This document shows positions 1-10,233 of a DNA stretch of 64,000 nt, piece by piece; positions within the stretch are counted from its first letter, which is position 1; every line of letters starts with the position of its first letter. A program made the position numbers and the translations under genes. Under the pieces are notes generated by a model that had not been told where the DNA came from, searched no databases, and worked only from the letters and a program-made list of their open reading frames with translations. This DNA is from Paraglaciecola psychrophila 170 (lineage in GTDB: Bacteria; Pseudomonadota; Gammaproteobacteria; Enterobacterales; Alteromonadaceae), in contig NC_020514.1 in assembly GCF_000347635.1 (NCBI RefSeq), positions 2,294,001 to 2,358,000 of the forward strand, given 5' to 3'.

Positions 1-2
1 AG

Positions 3-224
3 TATGAATTGACCTTAAAAGTTTCGTCAATTTGGAAAGACTTTGAGAAAAATTCAGGTATTAAAACGAACTATCAATCTCAATCAAGGCATTACCCAAC
101 AGACACCGCATTTGAGCATTCAGCGAGAGCAACTAAAGCCAGTCCCTGGGGGAAGGAGTCAACAACGCGATCAGGTGGTGGAACAACCGATTACTACAGT
201 AAATTTGACTTGGTGCAACCATAA
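3..224 (+). CDS. Prophage tail-region protein, C-terminal part (5' end outside window)
   Basis: An open frame runs from the left window edge to TAA at 222-224. That stop overlaps the ATG of the next gene (TAATG), an arrangement typical of translationally coupled phage tail genes. About 73 residues are visible; they are polar and rich in Ser/Thr/Gly (it ends SKFDLVQP). I recognise no domain. Its position directly before a tail-tip J homologue suggests a tail assembly or tail-tip component, but that rests only on context. A shifted frame over the same stretch is open too, but lacks the stop-start coupling. Confidence 0.5.
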   Translation, partial: YELTLKVSSIWKDFEKNSGIKTNYQSQSRHYPTDTAFEHSARATKASPWGKESTTRSGGGTTDYYSKFDLVQP

Positions 225-3200
225 TGTCATTGATAAAAAAACTATTTAGCCCAATAACTGCATTTTTTGGCTGGCTAGCTCCTGAAGTCCCACGCCCTGA
301 AATTGGAATTGATGTTTCACAAGCCAGCACAGATGCTTATATCCCTGTTAAGTACGGGCGCGGCTATGGCACTGGTGAAATTATATTCCAAGCGACCAAT
401 GACGCTGATAACGACGACATTAAAAACGATTTATTCCATCAAGTTATTGTGTGGGGCGAAGGTGCGTGTGGTGGTGTAACTTCAAACTATGTTGATGATG
501 ATTTATCTACATCAAGCCGCTTCAATGCGCCGAATAGTAAAAAATGGTTTTATGCTAATAACTTCTCTAATGGTATGGGGTCTTATGCGGATCCGCTTCT
601 AGTCGCGGCAGGCTGGCGAACAGATGATACGTGTGAAGGCAAAATGTGTACATACACCCGATCAGAAATGGGCGGTGATGAAGTATGGAGCGGCCAGCCA
701 AATCATAAAGCAGAATGGACAGGCCGTTTAATTTCTTCACCTTCTGGCGGCGCGGCTACTGCGTCTGAAAACCCTATACATCAGCTATATGATTACCTTA
801 AAAACCCCATATATGGCAAAGGACTTAGCACTGATAGACTTGATGTGACGGCCTTTCAATCTCAACGTTTAATACCTGACACACTGGTTGAAACTTATCC
901 TGGCAGCGGCGTAAACCGTAAATTGTTTACAAGTAATGTCTCACTCGATACTGGTACATCTGTACTCGATAACGTTAACACTCTATGCAGGGCAATGCGT
1001 TGTTTGCTGACCATTTCAAATGGCAAGTTAAAACCCATCATTGAGATTAATCAAGCAGCTGTTGATTTTCCCATCACTGATGAAGATTCGGGCTTGATTT
1101 CTTTTGGTAAAATCACCAACAGTTCAAAATCAAACCGATATAACCGGGTAACAACCACATATACGGACCCCGATGCTGGATGGACGAAACAAGAAGTAAT
1201 TTACCCACCTGTTGGGAGTGCGTTAGAAACTCAATATTTATTAGAAGATAACGGCGTTGTATTAGAAAAAAGCAACAGCTTAGACACATGTATCTATTAT
1301 CATGAAGCACTTCACAACACGAAAACGTTACTTGAAATAAGCCGCGAGCAATTACGGACCACTATTTTATACGGTGCTGAAGCTTCAATTTTAGAAGTTG
1401 GCGACATTATACCCGTGACTAGATTGGCGGCTGGTTGGTCTGCTAAATTGTTTAGGATTGAAAGCACCCGCGAAGATTTACACACCGGAGAAGTTGAACT
1501 TGTTGTGCGTGAGCATCAGCCCTACATTTACGACGATAACAACACAGGCGACAAGCCAAACATACCAGATACAACCCTCGCTTATAGCAGGCCAGCAACG
1601 CCTTTAAATGTCACTGTAACAGGCGTTTATAATAATTTTACTCAGGTTCAATTGACTTGGGACTCTACCACGCTAGATCATAGTATTACTATTGCTGACA
1701 GCACCGGCAATACCTTGATCACTGAGTTAATCAACCGTAAGACATACCAAGTATCAAATTTTTCTATTGGCACATATACAGTAAACATCAAAGCAATTGG
1801 CGGCTTAAGTAGAAAATCAGACAACTATAGTTTTACATTTAATGTTACTGCGCCACCTACACCAACCACAGCGCCAACAGTTACATCTAAACCAGGCTTT
1901 ATAACCGTTCAGCCACCATTACCCAATTCAACCTCATTCATGTATGAATGGAGATGGTCAACGAGTGCAGACGCAACGAATATTGCCGGCGGTAAAAATA
2001 TAGCCAAAACAATCAGTGATGTGACCCCTGATGTTACTTATGCCATTGAGTACAGATTAATCACACCTATTGGCGCGGGTTCATGGGAATTAGTATTAGT
2101 AAACGGAATTGAAAAACTAACTTATATTTGGTACGTCTATGCTGATAATAATGCTGGTGGAGGAATATCACTTGATCCAACAGGCAAAACACATTTCGGT
2201 ATAGTTGGCGGCAAAGCATCACCTACGCCAGTTATTACAGATCCCACAATATTTGATTACTATGTTCAGCCATCAGGTGGCGCGGCTGCAGGGGATGGGA
2301 TAACCGCCAGTTTAAGCAACGAATCTCATGTTGTGTCAACTAACACCGACGGCACAGGTGGAAGCTATGCCGGCGCATCATCAAGCCTTATTATTTTAAT
2401 CGGTACAGTAAACAACACGTCGGATTATACAATTGGCGTTAGTACGAGTGCGGGGGTTACTGGCAGCTTAACTGGTAGCACCTATTCAGTTACCAACATG
2501 ACCGCAGACACCGCCACAGTAACATTTACAGCCACGCGCACTAATTACCCCACACTAACCAAAATATTTACAATATCAAAAGCTAAGGCTGGGATACAAG
2601 GCGATCAAGGGATCCCAGGTAATACGGGTACCAATGGAGTAACCACATACACTTGGATCAAGTACGGTGATAATTCAGTCGGTAGTGGTTTAAGCAATAG
2701 TCCTGATAACAAAGAATACATCGGCCACGCTTACAACAAGACGACAGCAACCGAATCAACCAATCCAGCTGATTATGTTTGGAATAAAAGATATGGTGCT
2801 GGAACATTTACCTTAAGAAATAAAGGTAACACAGTTGTTGAACCGGGTCGGATAAGTAAAATTACAAGCGGTGGTGTTTGGAACGGCGGCGCTGAATCTA
2901 ACGAAAGTTATATAACGCCAGTCACTTCGTTTAGATCGGGCACCAATGAAGTGGGTGGTATTATGGCGGGAATATCAAATGATTCCGGCGCAAGTACAAC
3001 ATACACAACAATTGATTATGCAATTTTCTTTGTATCTTTAAATCGAATATTTATTTACGAATCTGGTGTTAGCAAAGGGGAGTTCGGAACATTTACGGCC
3101 AGTGATGTTTTCAGCGTTATAAACAACGGTTTTAAAGTTAAATACTATAAGAACGGTGTTCTTTTTTACACGTCTTTAGCAATACCAAGCGGTCCATATC

Positions 3201-4315
3201 ATTTCGATTCTTCCTTTTATGATATTACATCACTCGAAGACATTACATTCAGTGCAAGTGGTGAAGCAGGAAGCGCAGGGCCACAAGGTGTGCAAGGTCC
3301 AACTGGATCAAATGGGCAAGCTACTTACACTTGGATCCGTTACGGCACCGCGTCAAATGGCGGTACATCGTCAAATGACCCAGCAGGTAAAACTTACATT
3401 GGTTTTGCGCCTAATAAAACGACACCAACAGAGAGTACAAATAACGCTGATTATATTTGGTCATTAATACAAGGTGCCACTGGAAGAACTGGAAGCACAG
3501 GCCCAACCGGTTCAACCGGTTCAACTGGGTCAACTGGAAGCACTGGACCAACTGGGAACACGGGCGTTCAAGGGCCGATTGGCCCAAACGGTCAACCAAC
3601 TTACATATGGGTTAAATATGCTTCTAACTCCAATGGCACTTCGGGTTTCACTGACACACCCAATGCAAGCACAACGTATATCGGTATTGCTCCAAATAAA
3701 ACGACTTCGGCAGAATCAAACACCCCTTCTCAATATCTTTGGTCATTGTTTAAAGGTGCCACCGGAAATACTGGTTCAACTGGTTCAACTGGTTCAACTG
3801 GGTCAACTGGGTCAACTGGGTCAACTGGAAGCACTGGCCCAACTGGCCCAACTGGAAGCACTGGCCCAACTGGCCCAACTGGACCCGCCGGACCACCCGG
3901 ACCATCCGGAGCAGATTCACCGGACGCTTATGTATATCGTGATTCAGACAGTAATAACTATAGTGGAGGAAGTCAAAGCTGGCAAAATTTTTTATATATC
4001 AATGTTAGCGCTTCAGAAACTTACAACTTCACATCTAGTGTAGATGTTGAAGCCTTTTCATTTGACGGTTCTTTTAATGATGTTCCTTGTGCAATTGAAG
4101 TTAAACTCTATAACGTAAGCTCAGGTAGTAACATTAAAACATCAAGATTTCCTAGTAGCGGATTTTCAAACAATCCAACTGGAACTTTTTCATTTTCAGG
4201 TTCAGGCGGCACTTCTGCATACCGCGTAAGAGTCAGAAAATTAAACAATCCTTCAGGAACAGCAAATGGTGGATATCTTCATGCCAGCGGTTGGTTACAG
4301 GCAGCATCACAATGA
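224..4315 (+). CDS. Phage tail tip / host-specificity protein J homologue with collagen-like tracts
   Basis: A 1363-residue protein. The N-terminal ~430 residues resemble the structural part of lambda gpJ-type tail-tip proteins (conserved N-terminus, then a central region ending near HQPYIYDD). Fibronectin-III-like segments follow at roughly 460-560 and 550-640. Four copies of a YTW-x-K/RYG...YIG...PNKTT module start near residues 635, 808, 1033 and 1127. Each of the later ones is followed by a Gly-X-Y collagen-like tract, the longest at about 1178-1230, and a variable C-terminal tip follows. Tail-tip proteins of this kind contact the host receptor, so the repeat-rich C-terminus is probably the receptor-binding, fast-evolving part. 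The stop overlaps the next gene by ATGA. Confidence 0.85.
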   Translation: MSLIKKLFSPITAFFGWLAPEVPRPEIGIDVSQASTDAYIPVKYGRGYGTGEIIFQATNDADNDDIKNDLFHQVIVWGEGACGGVTSNYVDDDLSTSSRFNAPNSKKWFYANNFSNGMGSYADPLLVAAGWRTDDTCEGKMCTYTRSEMGGDEVWSGQPNHKAEWTGRLISSPSGGAATASENPIHQLYDYLKNPIYGKGLSTDRLDVTAFQSQRLIPDTLVETYPGSGVNRKLFTSNVSLDTGTSVLDNVNTLCRAMRCLLTISNGKLKPIIEINQAAVDFPITDEDSGLISFGKITNSSKSNRYNRVTTTYTDPDAGWTKQEVIYPPVGSALETQYLLEDNGVVLEKSNSLDTCIYYHEALHNTKTLLEISREQLRTTILYGAEASILEVGDIIPVTRLAAGWSAKLFRIESTREDLHTGEVELVVREHQPYIYDDNNTGDKPNIPDTTLAYSRPATPLNVTVTGVYNNFTQVQLTWDSTTLDHSITIADSTGNTLITELINRKTYQVSNFSIGTYTVNIKAIGGLSRKSDNYSFTFNVTAPPTPTTAPTVTSKPGFITVQPPLPNSTSFMYEWRWSTSADATNIAGGKNIAKTISDVTPDVTYAIEYRLITPIGAGSWELVLVNGIEKLTYIWYVYADNNAGGGISLDPTGKTHFGIVGGKASPTPVITDPTIFDYYVQPSGGAAAGDGITASLSNESHVVSTNTDGTGGSYAGASSSLIILIGTVNNTSDYTIGVSTSAGVTGSLTGSTYSVTNMTADTATVTFTATRTNYPTLTKIFTISKAKAGIQGDQGIPGNTGTNGVTTYTWIKYGDNSVGSGLSNSPDNKEYIGHAYNKTTATESTNPADYVWNKRYGAGTFTLRNKGNTVVEPGRISKITSGGVWNGGAESNESYITPVTSFRSGTNEVGGIMAGISNDSGASTTYTTIDYAIFFVSLNRIFIYESGVSKGEFGTFTASDVFSVINNGFKVKYYKNGVLFYTSLAIPSGPYHFDSSFYDITSLEDITFSASGEAGSAGPQGVQGPTGSNGQATYTWIRYGTASNGGTSSNDPAGKTYIGFAPNKTTPTESTNNADYIWSLIQGATGRTGSTGPTGSTGSTGSTGSTGPTGNTGVQGPIGPNGQPTYIWVKYASNSNGTSGFTDTPNASTTYIGIAPNKTTSAESNTPSQYLWSLFKGATGNTGSTGSTGSTGSTGSTGSTGSTGPTGPTGSTGPTGPTGPAGPPGPSGADSPDAYVYRDSDSNNYSGGSQSWQNFLYINVSASETYNFTSSVDVEAFSFDGSFNDVPCAIEVKLYNVSSGSNIKTSRFPSSGFSNNPTGTFSFSGSGGTSAYRVRVRKLNNPSGTANGGYLHASGWLQAASQ
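3473..3594 (+). repeat. Collagen-like Gly-X-Y repeat, first tract
   Basis: In the J-homologue frame this encodes a run of GST/GPT triplets. The DNA shows 9-base units of the type ggttcaact. Such tracts form trimeric stalks in phage fibres and change length easily by slippage. Confidence 0.8.
3755..3911 (+). repeat. Collagen-like Gly-X-Y repeat, second and longer tract
   Basis: Nine-base units (tcaactggt/tcaactggg) are repeated in tandem at 3775-3830, followed by GPTGPT and [10 protein letters not shown] triplets. The near-identical tandem units make copy-number change likely. Confidence 0.85.
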
Positions 4316-4950
4316 TAAAAAATTTTACAGTTTTACGAGAAGATAACTCAATTAGAAATATTTCGTGTCCAGAAAACGAGATTGGCAATCAAATCGAAAC
4401 AGGCGAAGTTATCAGCGATAAGTTTTACTCAAATGAACTTTATAAATATGACGGTTTCGATTTCATACTGAAATCAGAAGATGAAAAAGTATTAAGTAAA
4501 ACATTAGCTAAACGTGTTAGTGAATTAGAAATCCAACTTTTGCAGGCTGGAATTGCGCTACAAAACCACAGAGAAACATATAAATCCATGTCTCGGAATG
4601 CTTGCGTTGATTTGATTAATCAAGCAGCGGGCAGGGCAAGAACCCGCGCAGTAAGCCAGGGCAATTTACTTGTGATGGAATACGAACGATTAATTATTCA
4701 GGTTAACACATGGATTGCAGCCGGTAGAGATTCGGCTGATGTACCGGGTATGCTTAATAGCTATGCAACCCATTCAGGCATGACCGCAACCAATGCCGCT
4801 GATTACATTGTCGCAGCTAGTGATGCATACGATACATTGCTTGCCAATACATATGATAAACGGCATCAAGGCGCGGCGGCAGTTAACGCAGCAACAGAAG
4901 ATTATGCAGTAGTCGCACAAACATACATTGATTATTTAGACACCCTTTGA
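4312..4950 (+). CDS. Small phage tail-associated protein downstream of J
   Basis: A 212-residue protein whose ATG overlaps the J stop as ATGA, so I prefer this start to the in-frame ATG at 4291. The N-terminal ~65 residues look like a small globular domain. Residues ~66-90 are helical and charged, and the C-terminal half is Ala-rich and helical ([10 protein letters not shown], then a segment ending YIDYLDTL). The layout is like accessory proteins encoded after tail-tip or fibre genes (chaperone or fibre-associated), but I do not recognise the family and assign no function. Confidence 0.65.
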   Translation: MIKNFTVLREDNSIRNISCPENEIGNQIETGEVISDKFYSNELYKYDGFDFILKSEDEKVLSKTLAKRVSELEIQLLQAGIALQNHRETYKSMSRNACVDLINQAAGRARTRAVSQGNLLVMEYERLIIQVNTWIAAGRDSADVPGMLNSYATHSGMTATNAADYIVAASDAYDTLLANTYDKRHQGAAAVNAATEDYAVVAQTYIDYLDTL

Positions 4951-5023
4951 CAAGTGCTAGGACTTCGCCCCACTGTTTAAAGCTTTGGCGCGCTTACTAG
5001 TCTATTACTTCACCTAATGTTAG

Positions 5024-5087
5024 CGGGTAATATACAGGGGCCAAACACCCCCGAAACCCGCGAAAGTTGGTTGGTTTATATTACCCG
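5024..5087. repeat. Inverted repeat, 11-bp arms, after the tail genes
   Basis: Arms cgggtaatata (5024-5034) and tatattacccg (5077-5087) are perfectly complementary. The loop contains a second GGGG...CCCC stem (5037-5040 with 5048-5052). No U-tract follows, so it is not a simple intrinsic terminator. It could be a structured RNA or a protein-binding site. Confidence 0.6.
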
Positions 5088-5415
5088 TTTCATGCGTAAG
5101 TTATTGAAATAAATCATTTGCAGTTCTGACTTGAAATCAGACGCAGGTAATATATATGCTATTTTTTATAAGGGCTATCCACTTAGGCCAACCAACTACA
5201 CCATGTTGTGGTTTCCCACTTTTGTCATTTAGGTCTTGTTGCAGGAACAGTCATTGAGGTTTTGTGAAATATTTATCATATTCAGGGTAATACTAACCAA
5301 AATCTTCTATTCGTTTGTAGGGTAAGTTTAAGCTCTGATGAGCCAGGCAGGATATTAACCCGTACGACAGTAATGAGCGAAAAGCGGCCATACGACTGAA
5401 TGAAAGTCTATTAAC

Positions 5416-5442
5416 TCCAGAACGTTCATCTTGTGTTCTGGA
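5416..5442 (+). other. Hairpin tccagaac/gttctgga
   Basis: Eight-bp perfect stem with an 11-base loop, followed by acttttc. It could be a weak terminator or part of a structured leader upstream of the HEPN gene. Confidence 0.45.
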
Positions 5443-5481
5443 CTTTTCAACCATACAAGGTAATGTGGTTTATAAGGTTCT

Positions 5482-5497
5482 CGACCTTGTAAGGTCG
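5482..5497. promoter_or_regulatory. Near-palindrome cgacctt-gt-aaggtcg, possible operator
   Basis: Seven-bp arms separated by two bases, 31 bases upstream of the ATG of the HEPN gene. The half-element aaggt also occurs at 5457-5461 and 5474-5478. Position and symmetry suggest a repressor operator or a short RNA hairpin. This is inference only. Confidence 0.4.
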
Positions 5498-5528
5498 CAC
5501 TAATAAACTTTTACCTATAGGAAATTAA

Positions 5529-6938
5529 ATGGACGTTAAGGTATTCTCACTAGATGCTCAAAAGAACAAAATCTATGATAGACGAACAAGGAAGTACTTT
5601 GATGAAGTTTATAAGTCTTACGCTTCTGGTTGTTATCGTTCTGCAACTGTAATGCTCTGGTCTGTTGTAGTTTGCGATATAATTTTTAAACTAAAAGAGT
5701 TAAAAGAGTTATACGCTGACAAAAGCGCAGAAAAAATTCTTTCAGAAATAGAAATAAAACAGAGAGAAGAGCCATATTCCTCAAAGTGGGAAAAAGAGCT
5801 GGTTAAGTTAGTTTTCGAAAGAACACAGTTATTAGATACTGCTTCAAACCACAAAATAATGATGATTCAAAATCACCGTAACTTGTCAGCACACCCTATA
5901 ATTAATGATGAAGATACATTATTCGAACCAACTGAAGAAATGGTGAGAAGTGACATTAGAAATAGTATTGAAACTATTTTAAGTAAACCCCCATTTTTAA
6001 CACAGAAAATTTTAACTACAATTGTAGAAGATTTAGAGGGAATTAAAGATCTCTTTCCTCGTGATATAACCCTATCAAATTATCTTAATGCAAAGTTTCT
6101 AAATAATCTAACAACCGATGTAAAAATAAAAATTTTCAGAGGTCTTTGGAAATTTTGCTTTAAGTCAGAAGAAGAAAAACCAAAAGAAAATAGAGGTATT
6201 AACTTGAGAGCGCTCAAGTTAATTTTTCAAAAAGACCGCGCAATAATAATTGAAGCAATAAAACATGAGACAAAATACTATTCTAGTATCTCTAAAGAAG
6301 AGGATGCTCTTAAATCATTAGTTGATTTTATGTCGGTTGAGCATGAAGTTTACATGGCTCTAGATGATTCAGCGACAGAACTTATTAAACAGGTTCTGAA
6401 AGAAAATTTTTCTTACTTTGGAATTGCTTTTTTCATGTATGAATCACCTGCAAAACATTTAAAAGCAATAACGAAATGGATTTGTGATAACTATTATAAA
6501 AAATTCGGTGACGACGGTAACTTCCTTAATCCAGAGCATTTAAAAAAATTGAAACAGGTTACTGAAGAGTTCGAGCTTGAAGAAGAATATAGAAATTTTG
6601 GAATTGCATGTTTTATTAACAGCTTTGATTTTAAAAGAGCCGATATATATTTTGATCGAGATATAGAGCCAAATTTAGAAAAATATGATGAAGACGCATT
6701 GAAATTTTTATTGGAAGGAACCAATAAAAACGCCCAATGTTATTGGAGAAATAGAGGAAAGAAAGATTCACTTAAAATACTGAGGGAAGCCAAAGGGAAA
6801 TTTGATCATGATTTTGATTTCTCAATTTATGAGAATTTACCTACAGATAAAATGAACGATAAAATAGAAGTTGAAGTGAAAGATATAATGGAAGATAAAG
6901 TTGAAGTTGAAGTTGAAGATGAAGTAGGCAAGGCATAA
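5529..6938 (+). CDS. HEPN-motif protein, probable RNase / abortive-infection cargo of the prophage
   Basis: A 469-residue soluble protein with no signal or membrane segment. Residues ~22-125 have the layout of a HEPN domain: an early helix with [14 protein letters not shown], then the R-x4-H motif RNLSAH (R117...H122) on a later helix. HEPN domains with this motif are usually metal-independent RNases in toxin, Abi, Cas and anti-phage systems. The rest (~180-440) is helical and Lys/Glu-rich, and the tail repeats VEVEDE/KVEVEV (residues ~445-465). Codons are more AT-rich than in the core genes, fitting horizontal origin. It lies between the phage tail genes and the tRNA, the classic site for lysogenic-conversion genes. 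A weak ribosome-binding site (aggaaatta) precedes the ATG. Function is inferred from the motif and location. Confidence 0.65.
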   Translation: MDVKVFSLDAQKNKIYDRRTRKYFDEVYKSYASGCYRSATVMLWSVVVCDIIFKLKELKELYADKSAEKILSEIEIKQREEPYSSKWEKELVKLVFERTQLLDTASNHKIMMIQNHRNLSAHPIINDEDTLFEPTEEMVRSDIRNSIETILSKPPFLTQKILTTIVEDLEGIKDLFPRDITLSNYLNAKFLNNLTTDVKIKIFRGLWKFCFKSEEEKPKENRGINLRALKLIFQKDRAIIIEAIKHETKYYSSISKEEDALKSLVDFMSVEHEVYMALDDSATELIKQVLKENFSYFGIAFFMYESPAKHLKAITKWICDNYYKKFGDDGNFLNPEHLKKLKQVTEEFELEEEYRNFGIACFINSFDFKRADIYFDRDIEPNLEKYDEDALKFLLEGTNKNAQCYWRNRGKKDSLKILREAKGKFDHDFDFSIYENLPTDKMNDKIEVEVKDIMEDKVEVEVEDEVGKA

Positions 6939-7221
6939 CAAGATACTATGGTTCGAACTTCTGCTTTTGGCACATTAGAGACGTTCAATAGCAACGTTGC
7001 TGACTTACATATTCAAATCAAAACCTATGTGGACTAATAGATCAGGTCAAGAGCTATTCAAAGAAATCCTAAAATAGGTAACGCTCGATTATACAAATTA
7101 TTTAACTTAACCTTAACCCTTCATACGTCATAGATTGATAGTTTTTCGACAACTGTATTAGGTTACGGATAGGGTGCGGATAGGGACGTTTTTAGGGGGG
7201 TGGCCTGTAGGCCTTTAGAAT
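6939..7221. other. Prophage/chromosome junction candidate beside tRNA-Val
   Basis: A non-coding stretch between the HEPN gene and the 3' end of the tRNA. It contains the direct repeat cggataggg (7166-7174 and 7177-7185, 11-base period) and a small ggcc-tgta-ggcc hairpin at 7202-7213. Repeats of this kind near a tRNA 3' end can be integrase-binding sites. The other attachment site would lie left of this window, so the junction cannot be proven here. Confidence 0.4.
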
Positions 7222-7298
7222 TGGTACAACCGAGTGGACTCGAACCACCGACCCCTACCATGTCAAGGTAGTGCTCTAACCAGCTGAGCTACGGTTGT
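7222..7298 (-). tRNA. tRNA-Val (anticodon GAC)
   Basis: Read on the minus strand, this 77-base sequence folds as a full tRNA. The acceptor stem is acaaccg/cggttgt, the D arm contains agctcag...gagc, the anticodon loop is ttgacat (GAC, reads GUC/GUU), the T loop is ttcgagt, the discriminator is A and CCA is encoded. The 3' end faces the prophage, which fits its use as an integration target. Confidence 0.96.
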
Positions 7299-7343
7299 AT
7301 TGATTGATATTCGCTTTAAAGACTAAGCTTCTAAGCGGCGCGT

Positions 7344-7372
7344 ATAATAACGATGTGATTATTTATCTGCAA
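7344..7372 (-). promoter_or_regulatory. sigma70 promoter of tRNA-Val
   Basis: On the minus strand ttgcag (-35) and tattat (-10) are 17 bases apart, followed by acgcgcc, a GC-rich discriminator typical of stringently controlled tRNA and rRNA promoters. The -10 box is 45 bases upstream of the mature tRNA 5' end. Confidence 0.75.
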
Positions 7373-7418
7373 GTCCTTTTTTAGTTATATTCGTTTGTTT
7401 GCACAGCAATTGTACGAA

Positions 7419-8423
7419 TTAGCGTTTACCTGGCTTGATATTGCAACGTTTGAAGAAATCTTGCCAAAATTGTATGTGTTGTTGCATAGCAATTTGATAA
7501 TTTTCAAAACCTTGTTGATTAGACGCGTTGATATAATGTTTAAACTTGGGTGATAAATTGGGATGTGTCAGTATCTCTTCAAAAATTGGATTTAGTTGGT
7601 ATTGGTAATGATTAATTTGGCTAGCAATAGGTTGGATTTTTTCGATGAAAAATTGCTGAAAAACATTACTTAGATATTCCGCTTTTTTGTTTGAACCGTT
7701 TCCGGAACATTGAAGTTTAACAGCGTGTTCTAAAAGCCATTCAGTCGCTTGATTTAAGTGTTTGGTTAATGTGAGTTGGCTTAACCATAATTTAGCGGGT
7801 AACGGATTGTTCATCAAATACTGCAAATGTTGTTCTAGTTCTGAACTGCTTATTTGTTTGTTTTGGTCAATATGAAGCAGGTAGTTGAGTGCGGATTTTG
7901 ATTGGCTCAGGCCATCTTTTTGATTGCCTTCTACTAATCCAACGTTTGCGCTGAATCCTTGTTTTAATTCGCTGCTAAGTTGAATTAAGTCTGCCCACAC
8001 CATCGGTAGCTGCTGTGTCTTGGTTTGTTGCCAAATTTTTAATTTCTCTCGCAACTTGGTGTCTGTGGTATCCATCAAACATTGTTGAAATGCGTCGAGC
8101 AATTGTCTTTCGTACATATAGCGAATTGAAGGTAATTGTAGATTGCCAAGGGAGGTGTTGCGTTCGGCAACAAGAGAATATAACTCACACTGTTGAAGTT
8201 TATAAAACTCGAAAAGCATGATTGTAGTGGCCGGAATGTCCTGTTTTAGCTCTCTAAGAGGCGGGTAGGGCGCTAGACTAATGGTCAGCTTGTCTTGGTT
8301 TTCTAGATTCAAAACGCTAGCCATACGCTGTTGGTATTCTTGTAAATGTTTTTGCAGCGTGTGGCTGTTGTCACAGCCCACGATAAAAATCATTAATAAC
8401 AAAATAAACAGGTTATGGCGCAC
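7419..8423 (-). CDS. DUF3080-type lipoprotein
   Basis: A 334-residue protein starting at GTG. It has a short hydrophobic signal and a lipobox (IVGC, Cys ~16), so it is probably a lipid-anchored envelope protein. The rest is helical, Gln/Leu-rich, with several conserved-looking Trp and Cys positions. Length and the N-terminal layout (ALR-type helices after the lipobox, a C-terminal WQDFFKRC) match the DUF3080 family of marine gammaproteobacteria, whose function is unknown. It starts two bases after the end of the upstream SDR gene, so the two form an operon. Confidence 0.75.
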   Translation of the reverse strand: MRHNLFILLLMIFIVGCDNSHTLQKHLQEYQQRMASVLNLENQDKLTISLAPYPPLRELKQDIPATTIMLFEFYKLQQCELYSLVAERNTSLGNLQLPSIRYMYERQLLDAFQQCLMDTTDTKLREKLKIWQQTKTQQLPMVWADLIQLSSELKQGFSANVGLVEGNQKDGLSQSKSALNYLLHIDQNKQISSSELEQHLQYLMNNPLPAKLWLSQLTLTKHLNQATEWLLEHAVKLQCSGNGSNKKAEYLSNVFQQFFIEKIQPIASQINHYQYQLNPIFEEILTHPNLSPKFKHYINASNQQGFENYQIAMQQHIQFWQDFFKRCNIKPGKR

Positions 8424-8425
8424 AG

Positions 8426-9169
8426 TTAACCTTTTGTATATGAAGAAATACTGCGTCCTCCATCAACTGCAATGATTTGTCCTGATACATACGTGGCTTC
8501 AATCAAGAACTTAATCGCATGGGCAATATCTTGCATGGTACCTAGTCGTTGTGCTGGCACTTGGTTTAGAATTTGTTGTTTATCATCTTGGTTCATTTGC
8601 ATTTCTGGCCATAATATTGCGCCCGGGGCTACACCGTTTACACGTATCTCAGGTGCTAATTCTAAAGCTAAGGACTGCGTCATGGTGACTAGTGCTGATT
8701 TCGCCATGCAGTAAAGGGTGTGATCTTTTAAGGGCCTTGCAGCATGTATATCTACCATATTAATAATGGCTCCAGCATTTTGTGCCAATGCAGGCGCACA
8801 ATATTGGGATAAAAATAACGGCCCTTGCATATTACTGCCAACCAGACTTTGCCAATCTTTTGTGGTGATAGTGCCAACGGGAGTCGGGTAAAACGAGGAG
8901 GCATTGTTTATTAATACATCTAAACGACCAAATGAATCTATGGCTTGTTGACCTACACGCTCAACGATGGATAGGTCAGATAAATCCCCTTGTACCAGCA
9001 TTGCTGACTTGGTTCTGATTTGATTCAGTTCTAAGCATAGTTGTTCTGCTTCGAGCCTTGACTCGTTACAATGAACCACGATGTTTGAACCAAAAGAATG
9101 CAGATATTTTGCGGTGTGGGCGCCAATTCTTTTAGCACTGCCTGTTATTAGGGTGACGTTGTTTTCCAT
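8426..9169 (-). CDS. SDR oxidoreductase, pteridine reductase / dihydromonapterin reductase-like
   Basis: A 247-residue classical short-chain dehydrogenase. The nucleotide site is TGSAKRIGA near residue 11, the NNAS motif near 90, and the catalytic YCMAK. The position before the Tyr is occupied by D (NMVDIHA) in place of the usual Ser, as in PTR1/FolM-type pteridine reductases; the Arg in the glycine motif fits NADPH use. Probable role: reduction of dihydropterin or biopterin-type substrates in the cytoplasm. I use ATG at 9169; a TTG three codons upstream is also possible. It is co-transcribed with the lipoprotein gene downstream. Confidence 0.8.
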   Translation of the reverse strand: MENNVTLITGSAKRIGAHTAKYLHSFGSNIVVHCNESRLEAEQLCLELNQIRTKSAMLVQGDLSDLSIVERVGQQAIDSFGRLDVLINNASSFYPTPVGTITTKDWQSLVGSNMQGPLFLSQYCAPALAQNAGAIINMVDIHAARPLKDHTLYCMAKSALVTMTQSLALELAPEIRVNGVAPGAILWPEMQMNQDDKQQILNQVPAQRLGTMQDIAHAIKFLIEATYVSGQIIAVDGGRSISSYTKG

Positions 9170-9279
9170 TTTACTCAAACTTCAGCTATTTAATATTAAA
9201 AATATATCTGAACAATACCAAAGAATAGAGTGGACTGAACTGGAAAGATCAACAACTCCTATCATTTGCCCAATGAAAT

Positions 9280-10140
9280 CTATATATCTATGTTTTTAAG
9301 TGTGGCTTTTGCGCTGTCTAAATAATGGCCACCAAAAAGTAACGCATGGTTTAATACATGGTAAAGCTGATAAATAGGCTTACGGTATTCATAGTCATCC
9401 TCAAGTGGCCAAACGTGATTATAGCCTTGATAAAAGCTTTCAGGAAATCGACTGAATAATTCGCTCATGGCTAAATCTGTTTCACGATCACCATAATAAA
9501 AGGCGGGATCAAACAGCACTGGCAGATTTTTATGAAACCCTGTATTACCTTGCCAAAGATCGCCATGGAGCATAGATGGACTTGGGTTGTGCCCTTTGAG
9601 TAAGTTTTTGATAGACTCCACTACATTAGCTATGTTGGCCAGTTCATGGCCTTTTTCAGCTAACAATTGCAGCATGAATCCAATTCGTTGTTCCGCAAAA
9701 AAACAGTTCCATTTCTTTTGCCAGAGATTGGGTTGTGGGGTAAGTCCAATAAAATTATCTTCCTGCCACCCATACATTTGTTGGGTGTTATTTTTATGTA
9801 ACTTTGCTAATACTTGCCCAAAATGAAACCAACTTTGTTCGTTGCCCTTTGTCATAGCGATATGATCTAAGACTAAAAAGCTATGACCAGACACCAAACC
9901 TGTACAAAAAACCTTTGGCACTCTAAATAGCTGAGTATTGCTAATGTGTTTTAGACCTTCAGCTTCAGCCTCAAAATTAGGTAGATGATATTTTTCGTTG
10001 GTTTTGACAAAAAATCGATGTTTGCCATCTGATATTTTATAAGCATTGTGGCTATCGCCAGAATTGACTTCACGAATGTCATCACAGATAAAATCTTGTT
10101 GAATACATTCACTGATTTGTTCACTAATAAAGTGCCACAT
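9280..10140 (-). CDS. Fructosamine kinase-like protein (YniA family)
   Basis: A 286-residue protein similar over its length to the bacterial fructosamine/ketosamine-3-kinase family. Visible motifs: the N-terminal RFFVKTN (phosphate-binding lysine), HGDLWQGN (catalytic loop, residues ~195-202), FDPAFYYGDRETDLAM (Mg-binding and following segment) and a C-terminal YQLYHVLNHALLFGGHYL. Family members phosphorylate sugar-protein adducts, which then deglycate; the bacterial substrate is often unknown. The start was set at MWHF, where homologues begin; an ATG seven codons upstream is possible. No operon partner is evident. Confidence 0.85.
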   Translation of the reverse strand: MWHFISEQISECIQQDFICDDIREVNSGDSHNAYKISDGKHRFFVKTNEKYHLPNFEAEAEGLKHISNTQLFRVPKVFCTGLVSGHSFLVLDHIAMTKGNEQSWFHFGQVLAKLHKNNTQQMYGWQEDNFIGLTPQPNLWQKKWNCFFAEQRIGFMLQLLAEKGHELANIANVVESIKNLLKGHNPSPSMLHGDLWQGNTGFHKNLPVLFDPAFYYGDRETDLAMSELFSRFPESFYQGYNHVWPLEDDYEYRKPIYQLYHVLNHALLFGGHYLDSAKATLKNIDI

Positions 10141-10233
10141 GTTTACACCATAATTTGACATACTGTTGCCTAATTATGGTGTAAGTATCAAACTTGTATG
10201 GTTGATTTAGTTATTTGTATATAGGTTTTTATA

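Larger units (their letters stand above)
4951..5528. other. 578-base non-coding stretch with several inverted repeats, end of prophage tail operon
   Basis: No convincing gene is visible on either strand. It contains an 11-bp perfect inverted repeat (cgggtaatata at 5024-5034, complement at 5077-5087) with a nested GGGG/CCCC stem, an 8-bp hairpin at 5416-5442, and a 16-base near-palindrome (5482-5497) 31 bases before the HEPN gene. The element ggtaatata recurs near 5147. It may hold a terminator for the tail operon, a small RNA and the control region of the next gene. Confidence 0.5.

Noticed and set aside
3474..4043. Long plus-strand open frame (189 codons) inside the J gene
   Set aside because: It is a shifted reading of the tandem repeat region; repeats without stops stay open in other frames. 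Composition ([12 protein letters not shown]) is an artefact.
5335..5400. ctgatgag...cgaaa resembling a hammerhead ribozyme core
   Set aside because: Only two base pairs of stem II can form and no partner strand for stem III is visible, so the required three-stem fold is not supported.
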